This document shows, one piece after another, positions 25,401-34,834 of a DNA stretch of 64,000 nucleotides; within the stretch, counting starts at the first letter, position 1; every line of letters starts with the position of its first letter. The notes below the pieces were generated by a model. The model was not told the DNA's origin. It did no database searches and was given only the letters and a program-made list of their open reading frames with translations. The stretch lies in assembly GCF_006715305.1 (NCBI RefSeq), contig NZ_VFMY01000001.1, positions 1,860,001-1,924,000 on the forward strand, written 5' to 3'. Origin of the DNA: Arthrobacter sp. SLBN-100 (GTDB lineage Bacteria > Actinomycetota > Actinomycetes > Actinomycetales > Micrococcaceae). Made by a program: the position numbers and the translations under genes.

Positions 25401-25831
25401 TTGACCGGAAGAAAGACTGTCTGACATCCAGACAGCGTGCAAGGCCCCGCTGTCCCACTTTCTGACCACCAGATCCGGATCGAATGCAATGCACCCGGGC
25501 CTCACCGATCGGCACTATCGACCGCAATCGCCGCGGCGAGATCCCTTCCAGGCCCTGCCGGCGCATCGAGGCGGCCACCCAGCTCCGGGGCCACCGGCGC
25601 AAACCGGTGTGGTGACAATGCGCGCCGCCTCCCGCCGATACTCCGGGAGTGAATTTACGTCGTGTCGTGCTCACAAGAACACCTTCCCGCAGAATCCAAG
25701 GATCCCGCTACTTCAGGTGTCCACCAAAAGAGGTTAACCCTACTCTCTTCTGACGACCTGGCCGTTCGGGCCGAATGTTAGGAACACGACATAACTCTAT
25801 CGCCTTGATATGTGCGGGTTAGGGTTAAGTC
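25401..25831. other. Non-coding stretch before the Wzy-like gene
   Basis: No gene is supported. The segment CAGGTGTCCACCAAAAGAGG at 25715-25734 looks like a possible insertion-sequence end, in keeping with the nearby IS3 remnant. The rest should include the promoter of the Wzy-like gene, but no clear -10/-35 pair was seen. Confidence 0.35.
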
Positions 25832-27439
25832 ATGCAGCGGTCTAACGCGTCGACAGTCAAGCGGCCACCTCAAGGACACTCGTCAGTGGGGGACATCGTT
25901 CCTTTCGTCATGGTCGTCTTGGCCATTATTGGCATTGTGGTTGCCGCAGAGATAGGTACTCTGGCTCTTCTCAGCGTGACCGGTATCGCCATTGTTACCC
26001 TCCTTGTCCTACTTGCGCCCAGTTTCGGCGCCGAGAGACCGGACATTGCACTCTTCTTGATAGTGCCGACGATGATCTCCGCTTCACAAAACGTTTATCT
26101 TTCTTTCGTTGCAGAACACATTGAAGGCGCCGAACTCCAGCTCGTTGTAATCGTTAACTTCATCTATTCGGCGGCTCTCTACTTGGTCCTCCTACTGAGG
26201 GACGATCCGAAGATGGACCCTGCGCGGACGCAGCTTTACCGCAAAGTGACTGTCTACCTTGCCGTCCTCATCAGCTATGGACTCGTTACGGTGGTGCTTT
26301 TCCGGACTGAACCCATAGCAGCCCTTGCATCCGCCCGCAATATCGCCGCACCGCTACTGTTTTTTCTTGTGGGCATCCACGCCAGCCGCATAGTTTGCCT
26401 CAAAAACTACCTCCGCTACCTTGTATGGCTTGGCATTCTTGCAATATCTTTTGGTTTTCTGGAATCGAATACGCCTGATTTCTGGCAAACTATTGGCCTG
26501 CAGACATTATGGGAGAACAAGGGTATACCTATCAGCCCTGGCACTGGATTGCCGGGTAACTTTTATGCCTCGGAGCAGATAGATGGGCAGTTCATTCGTC
26601 GTATGGTCGGACCATTCGCTGACCCTGTAAACTTCGGCACCTTTCTATTTTCTGTCTTTATGGCAGCATGGTTCCTGAAAAAGCGCGCGGCTGTGCTGGT
26701 GGTCATCGTTGCATCCGTCCTGACGGTAAGCAAGGGTGCGTTCCTCGGAATGCTCGTCCTCGCAGCGTTCTGGACCCGCTACTTCGCCTCGCGGACGGTC
26801 CACGTTTTAGCGATCATGTCTGTGGCCGTAACCGGCATGCTCTTCTACGGATTCACACTGACGTCGTCCACTGGCTCGACCACCGCTCACATTAATGGCT
26901 TCTTTGCGGCTTTCATTGAGCTTCCGGCGCACCCGCTAGGGCGCGGAATGGGCGGAACCGGAGTTCTCGCTGGTCTCTTCTCAGAGGGCTCAGAATCCAC
27001 ATCTGCCATCACAGAGAGTGGCATCGGGATGATCTTGGGCCAGCTCGGCGTGATCGGGTTCGCGGTCTACGTGGCATTCTTCGTTGTGCTCTCGAAATAC
27101 GCCCACCGCATTCAAGACACGCGGCAGAAACTCCTCGCCTGCGGACTTCTCTACGGCTTCATTCTTAACGCGGCCTTTAATGAAGTGGCGCTTAGCCCAA
27201 ACTCCTCCGCGACTTATTTCATCATTCTGGGGCTCGTTATAGGTGCCGACCTTGTGGGACGAGAGGCCGTCATCACGAAAACCGGGGGGACTGTCAGCCC
27301 AACGAACCCCTGGATGTCGGGCAGGGCTGCACGCAGTCCCGCTTTCAGGGCAACTCGTCAAAATCGTGTCCTCGAAGAAACCCGAAGTCGGGCGACCGGC
27401 CCATCCGAAGACGCTGATTTTCCCCCTAAAGACCTCTAA
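25832..27439 (+). CDS. Wzy-like polysaccharide polymerase/O-antigen ligase-type membrane protein
   Basis: A 535-residue protein with about eleven to twelve predicted helices. A large non-membrane loop lies around residues 215-265 (LWENKGIPISPGTGLPGNFY), and a second polar loop contains HPLGRGMGGTG followed by a conserved-looking ESGIGMILGQLG. Two unequal extracytoplasmic loops with a Gly-rich motif and low sequence identity are typical of Wzy polymerases and O-antigen ligases. The last ~60 residues are hydrophilic. The gene context (flippase, glycosyltransferases, Wzc) fits a repeat-unit polymerase. Confidence 0.7.
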   Translation: MQRSNASTVKRPPQGHSSVGDIVPFVMVVLAIIGIVVAAEIGTLALLSVTGIAIVTLLVLLAPSFGAERPDIALFLIVPTMISASQNVYLSFVAEHIEGAELQLVVIVNFIYSAALYLVLLLRDDPKMDPARTQLYRKVTVYLAVLISYGLVTVVLFRTEPIAALASARNIAAPLLFFLVGIHASRIVCLKNYLRYLVWLGILAISFGFLESNTPDFWQTIGLQTLWENKGIPISPGTGLPGNFYASEQIDGQFIRRMVGPFADPVNFGTFLFSVFMAAWFLKKRAAVLVVIVASVLTVSKGAFLGMLVLAAFWTRYFASRTVHVLAIMSVAVTGMLFYGFTLTSSTGSTTAHINGFFAAFIELPAHPLGRGMGGTGVLAGLFSEGSESTSAITESGIGMILGQLGVIGFAVYVAFFVVLSKYAHRIQDTRQKLLACGLLYGFILNAAFNEVALSPNSSATYFIILGLVIGADLVGREAVITKTGGTVSPTNPWMSGRAARSPAFRATRQNRVLEETRSRATGPSEDADFPPKDL

Positions 27440-27604
27440 TGTTGTGACCTATTGCCGTAACGGAGTCTCACGCCCTAAGTCGTGACTGTAACTTGTCACT
27501 TTAGGTCAACTGAGTAAGAGCTCCATCAGCCGAGTGCTCGCTCGCCCCAAAGACGCGTAACCTCCACTGTGGCCTGTGTCCAGTCCGAGAAATAGCGTCT
27601 ACCC

Positions 27605-29545
27605 ATGGCTAACGAGACTGGACGGCAAGACCCTCCGGGGCCCCAAGACGAGACCGATGTAAAGCGCCGGGGGCTCTTAAGACTGGGCACCCTAATTACA
27701 GCGTTCACGGGAGCTTCCGCAATTTCCGCGTTTGACGTTAGCAGCGCTCACGCCGGCCCCGGGGATAAGACAACTACCGCCTACGTGCCGGCCGCGGAAA
27801 AAGGTGCGGCGTCTGGCGTCGCAACTCTCGACCTTCAGTCAAAAATCCCCTCCGTTCAAATTCCTGACCTTTCCAATTCGTATGGTCCAAAGTCCGAAGA
27901 CATGAGGGCGGCGTTCGCGGCGGGCAGTAATGGTAACCGCTACTCCCATTTTGGGGCGCCCCAGCACGAAGACGGCGCGGTCTACAAGTACCCCTCGCTC
28001 ATCGTCTTCGGCTCCGTTGAACCGCCGCCGCCAGCCCTTGCGCCTGCAAGCAAAGGTTTTGATGTCGTCGCCCATTGGTATAACGACTTCGGGCTTGACT
28101 CCACGGCGCTAGCCACGGGATCGGCGAATGGCTGGTACGGGTGGTACGACTGGAATTGGAACTTCCCAACTAATACCGGAGACGGCGTAACAACAAAAGG
28201 CTATGATCCATCTCGCCACCCGATTCAAGGCTTCTACAAGGGGGATGATGCAAATGTGCTCGGTTGGCAGTGCCTCTGGATGGCGGAAGCGGGCATTAAT
28301 GTCGTAAGCATTACTCAAGCGCCAGGATTCACAAGTGCCGGTTGGTCTTCCCCCCGCAGCATCAATCATTGGGTATATCAACTTTTCAATAACACCCCGA
28401 ATTTCGCTGCCCTCCAGTACATGCTTTGGCTCAAGTACAACGGGACGCCGTCCGACATCGAGGCTCAGAATGATGAAGTGGTGGCAGCCTACGCCACTTA
28501 TCCAGGAGCCTACTCATACAGTGAAGATGGCAAGACATATGCGGTCGTATACACATGGGACCTCGAACGGACTCGTGGCGTCTACGACGCATACATCGGA
28601 CACACGGCCACCCTAACTTACCTCAAGACCTTGGCGGCCAAGTTCAGGACCATCGGCTACGACGGGATACTCCTGATGGCGCGCAATGGTGGCGTGATCA
28701 CTTCGACTACCAGCATTCAACAGGATCTGCGTACCGGGGGTGTGATTGCCGTTTCCTCGGAATACAGCGCGCGCTATGGCTCGGACGCAAGTTATGGGAA
28801 TTCCTATGCGACCTATGCCGAGAACGTGTCGTTTCCGACAGCAGGAATCGTCAACGTTGTTACGTCTGCCCGCTCGGCTGCTCCTCACCTCTCCGCGTTC
28901 AACCTCGTAGGCAACACCCCTGCTCTGTTCAAGAAGGTACTTCAAAAGGCTGTCGGCCACATCATTCGGAACAACATGCGCCGTATCGTGACAATCTACA
29001 ACGTGTCCGAATGGGCCGAAGGAGGCTCTGGTCTCCTACCCAACAAAAAGGACGGCTTCGGCTATCTCGACGCGGTTCGTTCGCTACCGGTCGCACCCAT
29101 CCCGAGGAGCACCACGTCGAGGCCTGGCACAATCCTTGGGATAACGAACTATCGACCGAGTACCGACGTAGTATTCGGCGCGACTGGGGCATCCCTGCAG
29201 GACGCTACCCCGGGAAATCTTTCAGTGACGTTTATTGCACCGGAAAGTGGCAGCATTCGGGTATGTATGTCCGGGGTCGGGTACTCCTCTACCGCTGACG
29301 AATCCGTACGTGTGTATTGGGCACTCCGAGAAGGAGGCAATGATGTCCCCGCCTCAACGACGCTTGTTACGTCCGGTACGGCCAAACGGCGGAGTTCAGC
29401 AGAGATCCGCATCACAGGGCTTGTCCCCAAGGGCGCCTATACATACAAGTGGACGATGAGGGCTGGAGACTCATCCCAGAGTGTCGCGCTGGCCCAGGGC
29501 CCAAACTTTGGCGCATCATCCATGGTGGTCATTGCTACTGACTAG
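27605..29545 (+). CDS. Tat-exported GH99/WbsX-like glycoside hydrolase-type protein
   Basis: A 646-residue protein with a twin-arginine signal (KRRGLLRLGTLITAFTGASA, near residues 20-45) and a likely cleavage after AHA. The central domain has features of GH99/WbsX-like barrels: a VVAHWYNDF start, GWYGWYDWNWNFPT, HPIQGFYKGDDANVLGWQC followed by MAEAGINVV, and a late NVSEWAEGGSGLLP block. The C-terminal ~150 residues are beta-rich, perhaps a binding or filament domain. Residues 55-85 resemble the collar found before surface proteins (VATLDLQSKIPSVQIPDLS). It may trim or cleave the exported polysaccharide. The family call is by eye. Confidence 0.6.
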   Translation: MANETGRQDPPGPQDETDVKRRGLLRLGTLITAFTGASAISAFDVSSAHAGPGDKTTTAYVPAAEKGAASGVATLDLQSKIPSVQIPDLSNSYGPKSEDMRAAFAAGSNGNRYSHFGAPQHEDGAVYKYPSLIVFGSVEPPPPALAPASKGFDVVAHWYNDFGLDSTALATGSANGWYGWYDWNWNFPTNTGDGVTTKGYDPSRHPIQGFYKGDDANVLGWQCLWMAEAGINVVSITQAPGFTSAGWSSPRSINHWVYQLFNNTPNFAALQYMLWLKYNGTPSDIEAQNDEVVAAYATYPGAYSYSEDGKTYAVVYTWDLERTRGVYDAYIGHTATLTYLKTLAAKFRTIGYDGILLMARNGGVITSTTSIQQDLRTGGVIAVSSEYSARYGSDASYGNSYATYAENVSFPTAGIVNVVTSARSAAPHLSAFNLVGNTPALFKKVLQKAVGHIIRNNMRRIVTIYNVSEWAEGGSGLLPNKKDGFGYLDAVRSLPVAPIPRSTTSRPGTILGITNYRPSTDVVFGATGASLQDATPGNLSVTFIAPESGSIRVCMSGVGYSSTADESVRVYWALREGGNDVPASTTLVTSGTAKRRSSAEIRITGLVPKGAYTYKWTMRAGDSSQSVALAQGPNFGASSMVVIATD

Positions 29546-30084
29546 GGAAAGCGAAGGAGGCCGTGCATTGGCGAACTGCCATATCTTATGACAATCGTTC
29601 CCACTGAGCTTGTGGATGCATTGCTGGCGTTTTGCCTCCATCGCCAGTATCGGTTCTGTCGCGTTGTAATGGTGTGGCAAGCTGCTGTAGGTAGCAGTGC
29701 AGTTGAAAGGCTGTGGAGCCGTGGCGGGCTCCACTACCGGGTCCATCAGGGGCCAATACTGCCTTGACGATTGCGAAGGCTGCGGCATCAACCACCTCAA
29801 ACGCACTTGCCCGCGGCTACCGGAACCCAGCCAACTACAAATCGATTATTCTCATGAGAAGTGCCGCCTGGACGGCGGCATGACACTCATCCTGGATTCG
29901 CTTCCCCATGAACTGTAAAGAGCCTGCAAGGTCGAAGCCAACATTATCCGGAGCCCTCTTTTGGCTGTCATTGACGTGCCTGACGGATGCCGGAGGCCAT
30001 ATGGGCGACACGTTATCTGGCTCTTCGCGGTTCGTGGGGACGGAAATGGATCCCTGAAATGAGCGTCATACGGGACTATCTCAT
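29546..30084. other. Non-coding stretch left of the IS256-family element
   Basis: About 540 bases without a supported gene. Short frames exist on both strands, but none has a recognisable protein or a good ribosome site. The sequence ends at the terminal repeat of the IS element. Confidence 0.5.
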
Positions 30085-30100
30085 TAACGGTGTATCCGGC
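30085..30100 (+). repeat. IS256-family left terminal inverted repeat
   Basis: TAACGGTGTATCCGGC, exact complement of the right end at 34835-34850. Confidence 0.8.
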
Positions 30101-30108
30101 GGTTTCTT

Positions 30109-30564
30109 TTAGTAGCTTTCAGCTGCCGGGAATCGGTCGCTGAAAGTGATGGCGAAGGCGTTCAAAGCGGGCTTCCAACGCACGGCCCATCGGGTCTTGC
30201 CGGCACCGGTCGGATCGAGGGATCGGGTAACCAGATAGAGGCACTTTAGCGCAGCCTGCTCGGTGGGGAAATGACCCCGTGCCTTGACGGCGCGCCGGTA
30301 CCTGGCGTTCAGGGATTCGATAGCGTTGGTCGAGCAGATCACGCGCCGGATTTCCACGTCGTAGTCCAGGAACGGGATGAACTCCTCCCACGCGTTCTCC
30401 CAAAGCCGCACGATCGCCCCGTATTTCCTGCCCCAGCGCTCCGTGAGCTCCTCAAACGCCGTTCTGGCCGCCGCAGCGTTCACGGCGGTGTAAATCGGCT
30501 TCACGTCCCGTTTGAGCGCGTCCCAGTCCTTCTTCGACGCCAGCCGGAAAGTGTTCCGGATCAG
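30109..30564 (-). pseudogene. IS256-family transposase, C-terminal part
   Basis: The frame begins HLIRNTFRLASKKDW and continues with KRDVKPIYTAVNAAAART, then ICSTNAIESLNARYRRAVKA, the conserved C-terminal region of Mutator-type transposases. It joins the N-terminal part exactly where family members read ...TVQTC(I)IHLIRN; the RIT element lies between. The TAA at 30109 is the natural stop. Confidence 0.85.
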
Positions 30565-30598
30565 ATGCACGTTATGCCGACATCGGCATAACGTGCAT
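30565..30598. repeat. 34-bp palindrome at the left outer edge of the RIT element
   Basis: Two perfect 16-bp arms (ATGCACGTTATGCCGA and its complement) surround a CA centre. It joins IS256 transposase sequence (ATGCAC) to RIT-like sequence (TTATGCCGA) on both arms, and has no counterpart at the right edge. It may be a recombination-site product or a footprint of a previous insertion or excision. Confidence 0.75.
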
Positions 30599-30681
30599 TA
30601 TGCCGATGTCCGGATTATGCCGATGTGGCCGCGGGTTCCGTTTCGGGGCGGGGGTTTTGTGCTGGCGAGGTCGGCATAATC
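30597..30681 (+). repeat. RIT left terminal inverted repeat (85 bp)
   Basis: It starts ATTATGCCGATGTCCGGATT and ends GGTCGGCATAATC. It contains sub-repeats of ATTATGCCGA in both orientations, which could be recombinase binding arms. The ritC stop codon (TGA at 30680-30682) falls in its last bases. Confidence 0.85.
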
Positions 30682-31669
30682 AGAGGGCTTCGAGCCAGGC
30701 GATGAGGCTTTCTGGGGGCTGGTATCGGCCTGCTCGTCCGTTGGGTGGTTTGGTTCTGTCCAGCGCCTTTTCCTTGAGTTCCAGATCCGCGTGCAGGTAG
30801 ATCTGTGTAGTGTCGACGTTCTCGTGGCCGAGCCAGAGCGCGATCACGCTGGTGTCGACGCCGGCGTGCAGCAGTCGCATGGCACAGGTATGCCGGAGCA
30901 CGTGTGCGGTGATCGTTCTGCCGTGTAGTGATGGGCAGGCGACGGCCGCTGTGCTGGCGTAGTGCGCGATCCGGTGCTCGATCGCGTCGCGGCTGAGTCT
31001 GGAGCCGCTTCGGGTCGGGAACAGCGGCTCCTTGGGATCGCCGTGTTGGCCGTCGAGCCAGTTGCGCAGGACGGTGACGGTGCTGCTGGTCAGCGGGGTG
31101 ATCCGGTCTTTGCGTCCTTTGCCATGGCATGCGACGTGCGCGCCGGCGCCCAGGTGCACGTCAGTACTGGTGAGCCCGGTCAATTCGGAGATCCGTAGGC
31201 CGGTCTGAACTGCGAGGAGCAATAGTGCATGGTCGCGCCTGCCGGTCCAGGTGGTTTGGTCACAGGCAGCGAGAATCGCATCAACCTCGGCCTCGCTCAG
31301 GTACGTGATCAGGGCCCGGTCGAAGCGTTTTGGCGGGATCGCCAGCACGCGGGCGATGCTGGCGGCGTGCTCGGGGTGGGCCAGCGCGGCGTACCGGAAC
31401 AGGGAGTGAATCGCGGCCAGGCGGGCGTTGCGGGTGCGGGTGCTGTTGCCCCGGTCGTGCTCGAGGTGATCGAGGAAGCTGGCGATCAATACTGCGTCGA
31501 GGTCGGAGAGGTCCAGCGCCGACGGTGTGAGCCCGGTTTGCGCTGAGGCGTAACCGAGCAACAGCCGCAGGGTGTCCCGGTAGGCGGCCACGGTGTGTCC
31601 GCTGGCATGCCGTTGCCGGATGAGACGGTCGGTGAAGAACGCCTGCAAAGTCGGGGCGAGTGCGGTCAT
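30680..31669 (-). CDS. ritC: RIT tyrosine recombinase C
   Basis: A 329-residue tyrosine recombinase/integrase of the XerD type: a SAM-like N-terminal core-binding domain (about 1-95) and a catalytic domain with TGLRISELTGL (first Arg), HVLRHTCAMRLLHAG (H-x-L-R) and LGHENVDTTQIYLH (nucleophile Tyr). The ATG at 31669 overlaps the ritB stop (ATGA); an upstream extension would only add residues from the other frame. The reading frame ends inside the left terminal repeat. It acts with the two other recombinases in moving the element. Confidence 0.9.
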   Translation of the reverse strand: MTALAPTLQAFFTDRLIRQRHASGHTVAAYRDTLRLLLGYASAQTGLTPSALDLSDLDAVLIASFLDHLEHDRGNSTRTRNARLAAIHSLFRYAALAHPEHAASIARVLAIPPKRFDRALITYLSEAEVDAILAACDQTTWTGRRDHALLLLAVQTGLRISELTGLTSTDVHLGAGAHVACHGKGRKDRITPLTSSTVTVLRNWLDGQHGDPKEPLFPTRSGSRLSRDAIEHRIAHYASTAAVACPSLHGRTITAHVLRHTCAMRLLHAGVDTSVIALWLGHENVDTTQIYLHADLELKEKALDRTKPPNGRAGRYQPPESLIAWLEAL

Positions 31670-32607
31670 GACCGGCCTGCTGACTGGTCGGCGAGGTATG
31701 CGTCGAGACGTTGCCCGGCGGCGGCCATGAGCTCCGGTGACGCAGACAGATACCAGTACGTGCTGGCCGGATTGACGTGCCCCAGCCAGGTGGACAGCAG
31801 CGTCAGCCGGGTCTGCCCGTCCTGGCCGGCGGCGTAGGCATCGAGCATCGACTGGACGGCGAAGGAGTGCCGCAGGTCGTGAATACGGGGTCGGCACGGC
31901 CCGGATCGCGCTCGAAGGCCGGCGTGATGAGCCAGTTGTTTGAAGGTGTGGTGGACATTGCAGTAGATCAGCCGGGTTCCCGCGGTGGACACGAACAGCG
32001 CCCGCGTCCCGGTTGCCGGGGCATCTCGATCGCGCAGCAGCTGGTATCGGTGCAGCGCGTCCACTGTGGTTGGGTGCAGCACCAGCGCTCTGGTCTTGCC
32101 GAACTTACCGAACCGCACCAGCATCCGCTGTGACGTGAGGTCGAGGTCGTCTCGGTTAAGTGCAATCGCCTCGCCGACGCGCATGCCGGTCACGGCCAGT
32201 AGACCGATCAACGTCGCGAACGTAGCCCGCCGCAACGGGGTGCGCAATATCGTTGTCGCGGTGAGCAGCGTCGAGATCTCAGCGTCGGAATACAAGTACG
32301 GGCTGGCTCGGTGCGGCCGTTGCGGCAGCATGTCCGGGGCCGGGACCTGGTGCACCGGATCAACGGCGTGAAGGTAGGTGGCGAAACCGCGCACCACCGA
32401 GAGCCGATAGGCGTGCCAGTTCGACTCCGCGTTGACAGGCAGCCGGGACCAGTCCAGTGCTGCCTCGGTCGTGACGACGTCCGTGCCGGACTGCTCGAGA
32501 TGATCGAGGAACTGGCCGAGCAGTTTCTCCGGCCGGTCCAGCCGGTAACCGAGAGCACGGCGGAACCTCAGGTAGTCGGTCAACTCCTCGCGCAGAACCG
32601 GGCTCAT
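31666..32607 (-). CDS. ritB: RIT tyrosine recombinase B
   Basis: A 313-residue tyrosine recombinase. It shows an N-terminal core-binding domain (YLRFRRALGYRLDRPEKLLG), then TGMRVGEAIALNRDD, IHDLRHSFAVQSML and WLGHVNPASTYWYLSAS with the catalytic Tyr. I chose ATG 32607, which overlaps the ritA stop by four bases; the stop likewise overlaps ritC. The tight coupling suggests fixed stoichiometry of the three recombinases. Confidence 0.9.
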   Translation of the reverse strand: MSPVLREELTDYLRFRRALGYRLDRPEKLLGQFLDHLEQSGTDVVTTEAALDWSRLPVNAESNWHAYRLSVVRGFATYLHAVDPVHQVPAPDMLPQRPHRASPYLYSDAEISTLLTATTILRTPLRRATFATLIGLLAVTGMRVGEAIALNRDDLDLTSQRMLVRFGKFGKTRALVLHPTTVDALHRYQLLRDRDAPATGTRALFVSTAGTRLIYCNVHHTFKQLAHHAGLRARSGPCRPRIHDLRHSFAVQSMLDAYAAGQDGQTRLTLLSTWLGHVNPASTYWYLSASPELMAAAGQRLDAYLADQSAGRS

Positions 32608-33824
32608 GACACACCGCCGGCCTGGTTGAGGGGCCAAGGGCGGGCCAGTACGGACAGCCCCGCATGGTCAACCTTGGCGTAGATTGCCGTGGACATCGCT
32701 GACCGGTGCCGAAGGACTTGCCCGACTTCGGCCAGCGGCACGCCCCTTCGCAGCATCGCGGTCGCCGCGGTGTGCCGCAGCCGATGGGCGTGCATCTTGG
32801 GCAGCCCGGAGCGCTGGGCGCAATCGAACACGATCATCGTCACCCCACCGGTCGTCAACGCCCGGTGCGGGGCGTGAACACGCACGAACACACTGCGCCC
32901 CTGGGCATCGGCCGGCCTGCCTCGGCGAAGGTATGCCGCGATCGCACTGCCGATCTCATCCGGCAGCGGCAGTCGTTCAGCTCGGCTGCCTTTCCCGACG
33001 ATCACGAGCTCGCCGCGGCGCCAATCGATGTCGTCCAACACGAGACTGGCGACCTCGTCAGCGCGCAGGCCCATCCGTGCCAGCAACAGCAACACCGCGA
33101 AGTCGCGTCGCCCGGTCGCGGTGCGCCGATCGCAGCCTGCCAGCAGCCGCCGCAGTTCGGCAGGCTCAAGCCCTTTCGGCAAGCCTGACAGGCGCCAACC
33201 AGCCACCGACGGCACCGCGGCGGCAAACGAGACCGGCACCTGACCGGTGACATGTAACCAGCCCAGCAGCGACCGCAACGCGCACACGATCAGCTTCGCC
33301 GACCCGACGGCCCGCCTAGAACAAGCAGTCAAAACGAACCCCGTGACATCGGCTGCAGTCAGGCTGGCAAGTTCGAGCACCTCACCGCGCAGGCGACCCA
33401 CAACGAACGGCCGCACGCAGTCGACGTAGCCGCGCACCGTGCCCGCGGTCAGGCCCCGCTCACGAAGCAGCCAGACACGGTAGCGGGACAACAGCTCCTC
33501 CACCGGTCCGAGCGGAACATCCGGCGGAACAGGCACCACTCCCAGCCGAGTGAGGTAGTCCAGGAGCGGCCGCAAGGCCTTCACCGACCGGTATTCCCGA
33601 TAACCGGCCGCACGGCGCTCAACCAGGTAGACCTCCAGGACCTGACCGCTCAGATCGCCAAGACTGACGCCCGCGGCCTGAATCCAGCGATCCAGATGGG
33701 CAATGAAACAGACGTGCTGCTCGGCCGAGGACCGCGAATACCCTTGTCTAAGCAGTTCCTCGGCGAACCCCTCAACGTGCGGTTCCAACGGCCCCCGCAC
33801 GAACGACCGCAACACCTTGACCAT
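32604..33824 (-). CDS. ritA: RIT tyrosine recombinase A
   Basis: A 406-residue tyrosine recombinase, the first gene of the trio. It has a longer N-terminal region (about 1-200, including GYSRSSAEQHVCFIAHLDRW), then MGLRADEVASLVLDDIDW, HAHRLRHTAATAMLRRG and LRHRSAMSTAIYAKVDHAGL with the nucleophile Tyr. The promoter must lie in the ~50 bp between its start and the right terminal repeat, so expression is probably set by the repeat itself or from outside. Confidence 0.9.
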   Translation of the reverse strand: MVKVLRSFVRGPLEPHVEGFAEELLRQGYSRSSAEQHVCFIAHLDRWIQAAGVSLGDLSGQVLEVYLVERRAAGYREYRSVKALRPLLDYLTRLGVVPVPPDVPLGPVEELLSRYRVWLLRERGLTAGTVRGYVDCVRPFVVGRLRGEVLELASLTAADVTGFVLTACSRRAVGSAKLIVCALRSLLGWLHVTGQVPVSFAAAVPSVAGWRLSGLPKGLEPAELRRLLAGCDRRTATGRRDFAVLLLLARMGLRADEVASLVLDDIDWRRGELVIVGKGSRAERLPLPDEIGSAIAAYLRRGRPADAQGRSVFVRVHAPHRALTTGGVTMIVFDCAQRSGLPKMHAHRLRHTAATAMLRRGVPLAEVGQVLRHRSAMSTAIYAKVDHAGLSVLARPWPLNQAGGVS

Positions 33825-33873
33825 GACGCTCTCCTCTCCAGAAACGGAAAGGCCAGCATGGATCAGCTCACCG

Positions 33874-33958
33874 GATTATGCCGACCTCGCCAGCACAAAA
33901 CCCCCGCCCCGAAACGGAACCCGCGGCCACATCGGCATAATCCGGGCGTCGGCATAAT
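33874..33958 (-). repeat. RIT right terminal inverted repeat (85 bp)
   Basis: The complement of 30597-30681 with two differences (positions 11 and 13 from the outer end). The outer base adjoins the transposase codons for C-I-I-H of the interrupted IS element. Confidence 0.85.
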
Positions 33959-34772
33959 GGATAATGCACGTCTGGACGGTCGTCAGCGGCCAGACGTTGG
34001 TGACGACTTCGGGCAGGCCCTTGAGCCCGTCGCAGACCAGGAAGAAGGTGTCCTTCACGCCGCGGTTCTTGATGTCGGTCAGCACGCTCATCCAGAACTT
34101 CGCACCTTCCCCGCCGGTCCCGGCCCAGAGTCCCAGGATGTCCTTCTCGCCCTCCAGGGTGACTCCGATCGCGGCGTAGACAGGCCGGTTGGCGACTTGC
34201 CCGTCCCGGACCTTGACGACAATGGCATCGATGAAGATCGCCGCGTAGACCTCGTCCAGCGGACGGTTCTGCCACGCGGCCATCTCCTCGAGCACCCGGT
34301 CGGTGATCCGCGAGACCGTCTCCTTCGACACGGACGCACCATAGATCTCGGCGAAGTGCGCGCTGATTTCTTCCGTGGTCAGGCCCTTGGCATAGAGCGA
34401 AAGGACCATCTCATCGACCCCCGTCAGGCGGCGCTGGCGCTTCTTGACGATGACCGGCTCGAACGTGCCTTCCCGGTCCCGCGGCACATCCACCTCCACC
34501 GGCCCTGTCGTCTCCGTCAACACCGTTTTCGGGCGCACTCCGTTGCGGGAATTGGCGGTCTGCTTCCCCGCAGTATCGTGCTTTTCATATCCGAGATGCT
34601 CGGTCATTTCCTCATCGAGCGCGGTCTCGATCACGGTCTTGGTCAACTGCTTGAGCAGACCATCGGGACCAGTCAGGGACAGGCCCTGTTCCTTCGCCAT
34701 CCGAACCAGCTCGCGGGCAGCGTCAACCTCGGATGATTCTGTCTTCTTCTCAACGGTTTTCGTACTCGGCAC
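33959..34772 (-). pseudogene. IS256-family transposase, N-terminal part
   Basis: About 270 residues of a Mutator-type transposase: KLVRMAKEQGL-like start region, LDEEMTEHLGYEKHD, PRDREGTFEPVIVKKRQRRL, LYAKGLTTEEISAHF, and the catalytic FIDAIVVKVRDGQVAN and FFLVCDGLKGLPEVV segments with the first two acidic residues. The frame runs on into the RIT repeat and stops there after about 28 foreign residues. The third acidic residue lies in the separated C-terminal part, so the protein cannot be active. Confidence 0.88.
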
Positions 34773-34834
34773 AGCCTCAAGTGTTGCGGCCGTATCGGGC
34801 TCCTCCCCGCCAAGCTTACCGCCCGGCGTGTCGA

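Larger units (their letters stand above)
30597..33958 (-). mobile_element. RIT element (recombinase in trio) inserted in the IS256 transposase gene
   Basis: Three overlapping tyrosine recombinase genes on one strand lie between 85-bp terminal inverted repeats that agree at 83 of 85 positions by my alignment. This is the defining architecture of RIT elements (ritA-ritB-ritC), described in many bacteria but with unknown movement mechanism. The insert is about 3.36 kb and carries no cargo. It splits the IS256-family transposase at the codons for C-I-I-H. All three recombinases look intact, so the element may still be mobile. Confidence 0.88.

Noticed and set aside
29586..29918. Small open frames on both strands left of the IS element
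   Set aside because: They overlap each other on opposite strands, lack ribosome sites and show no recognisable protein.
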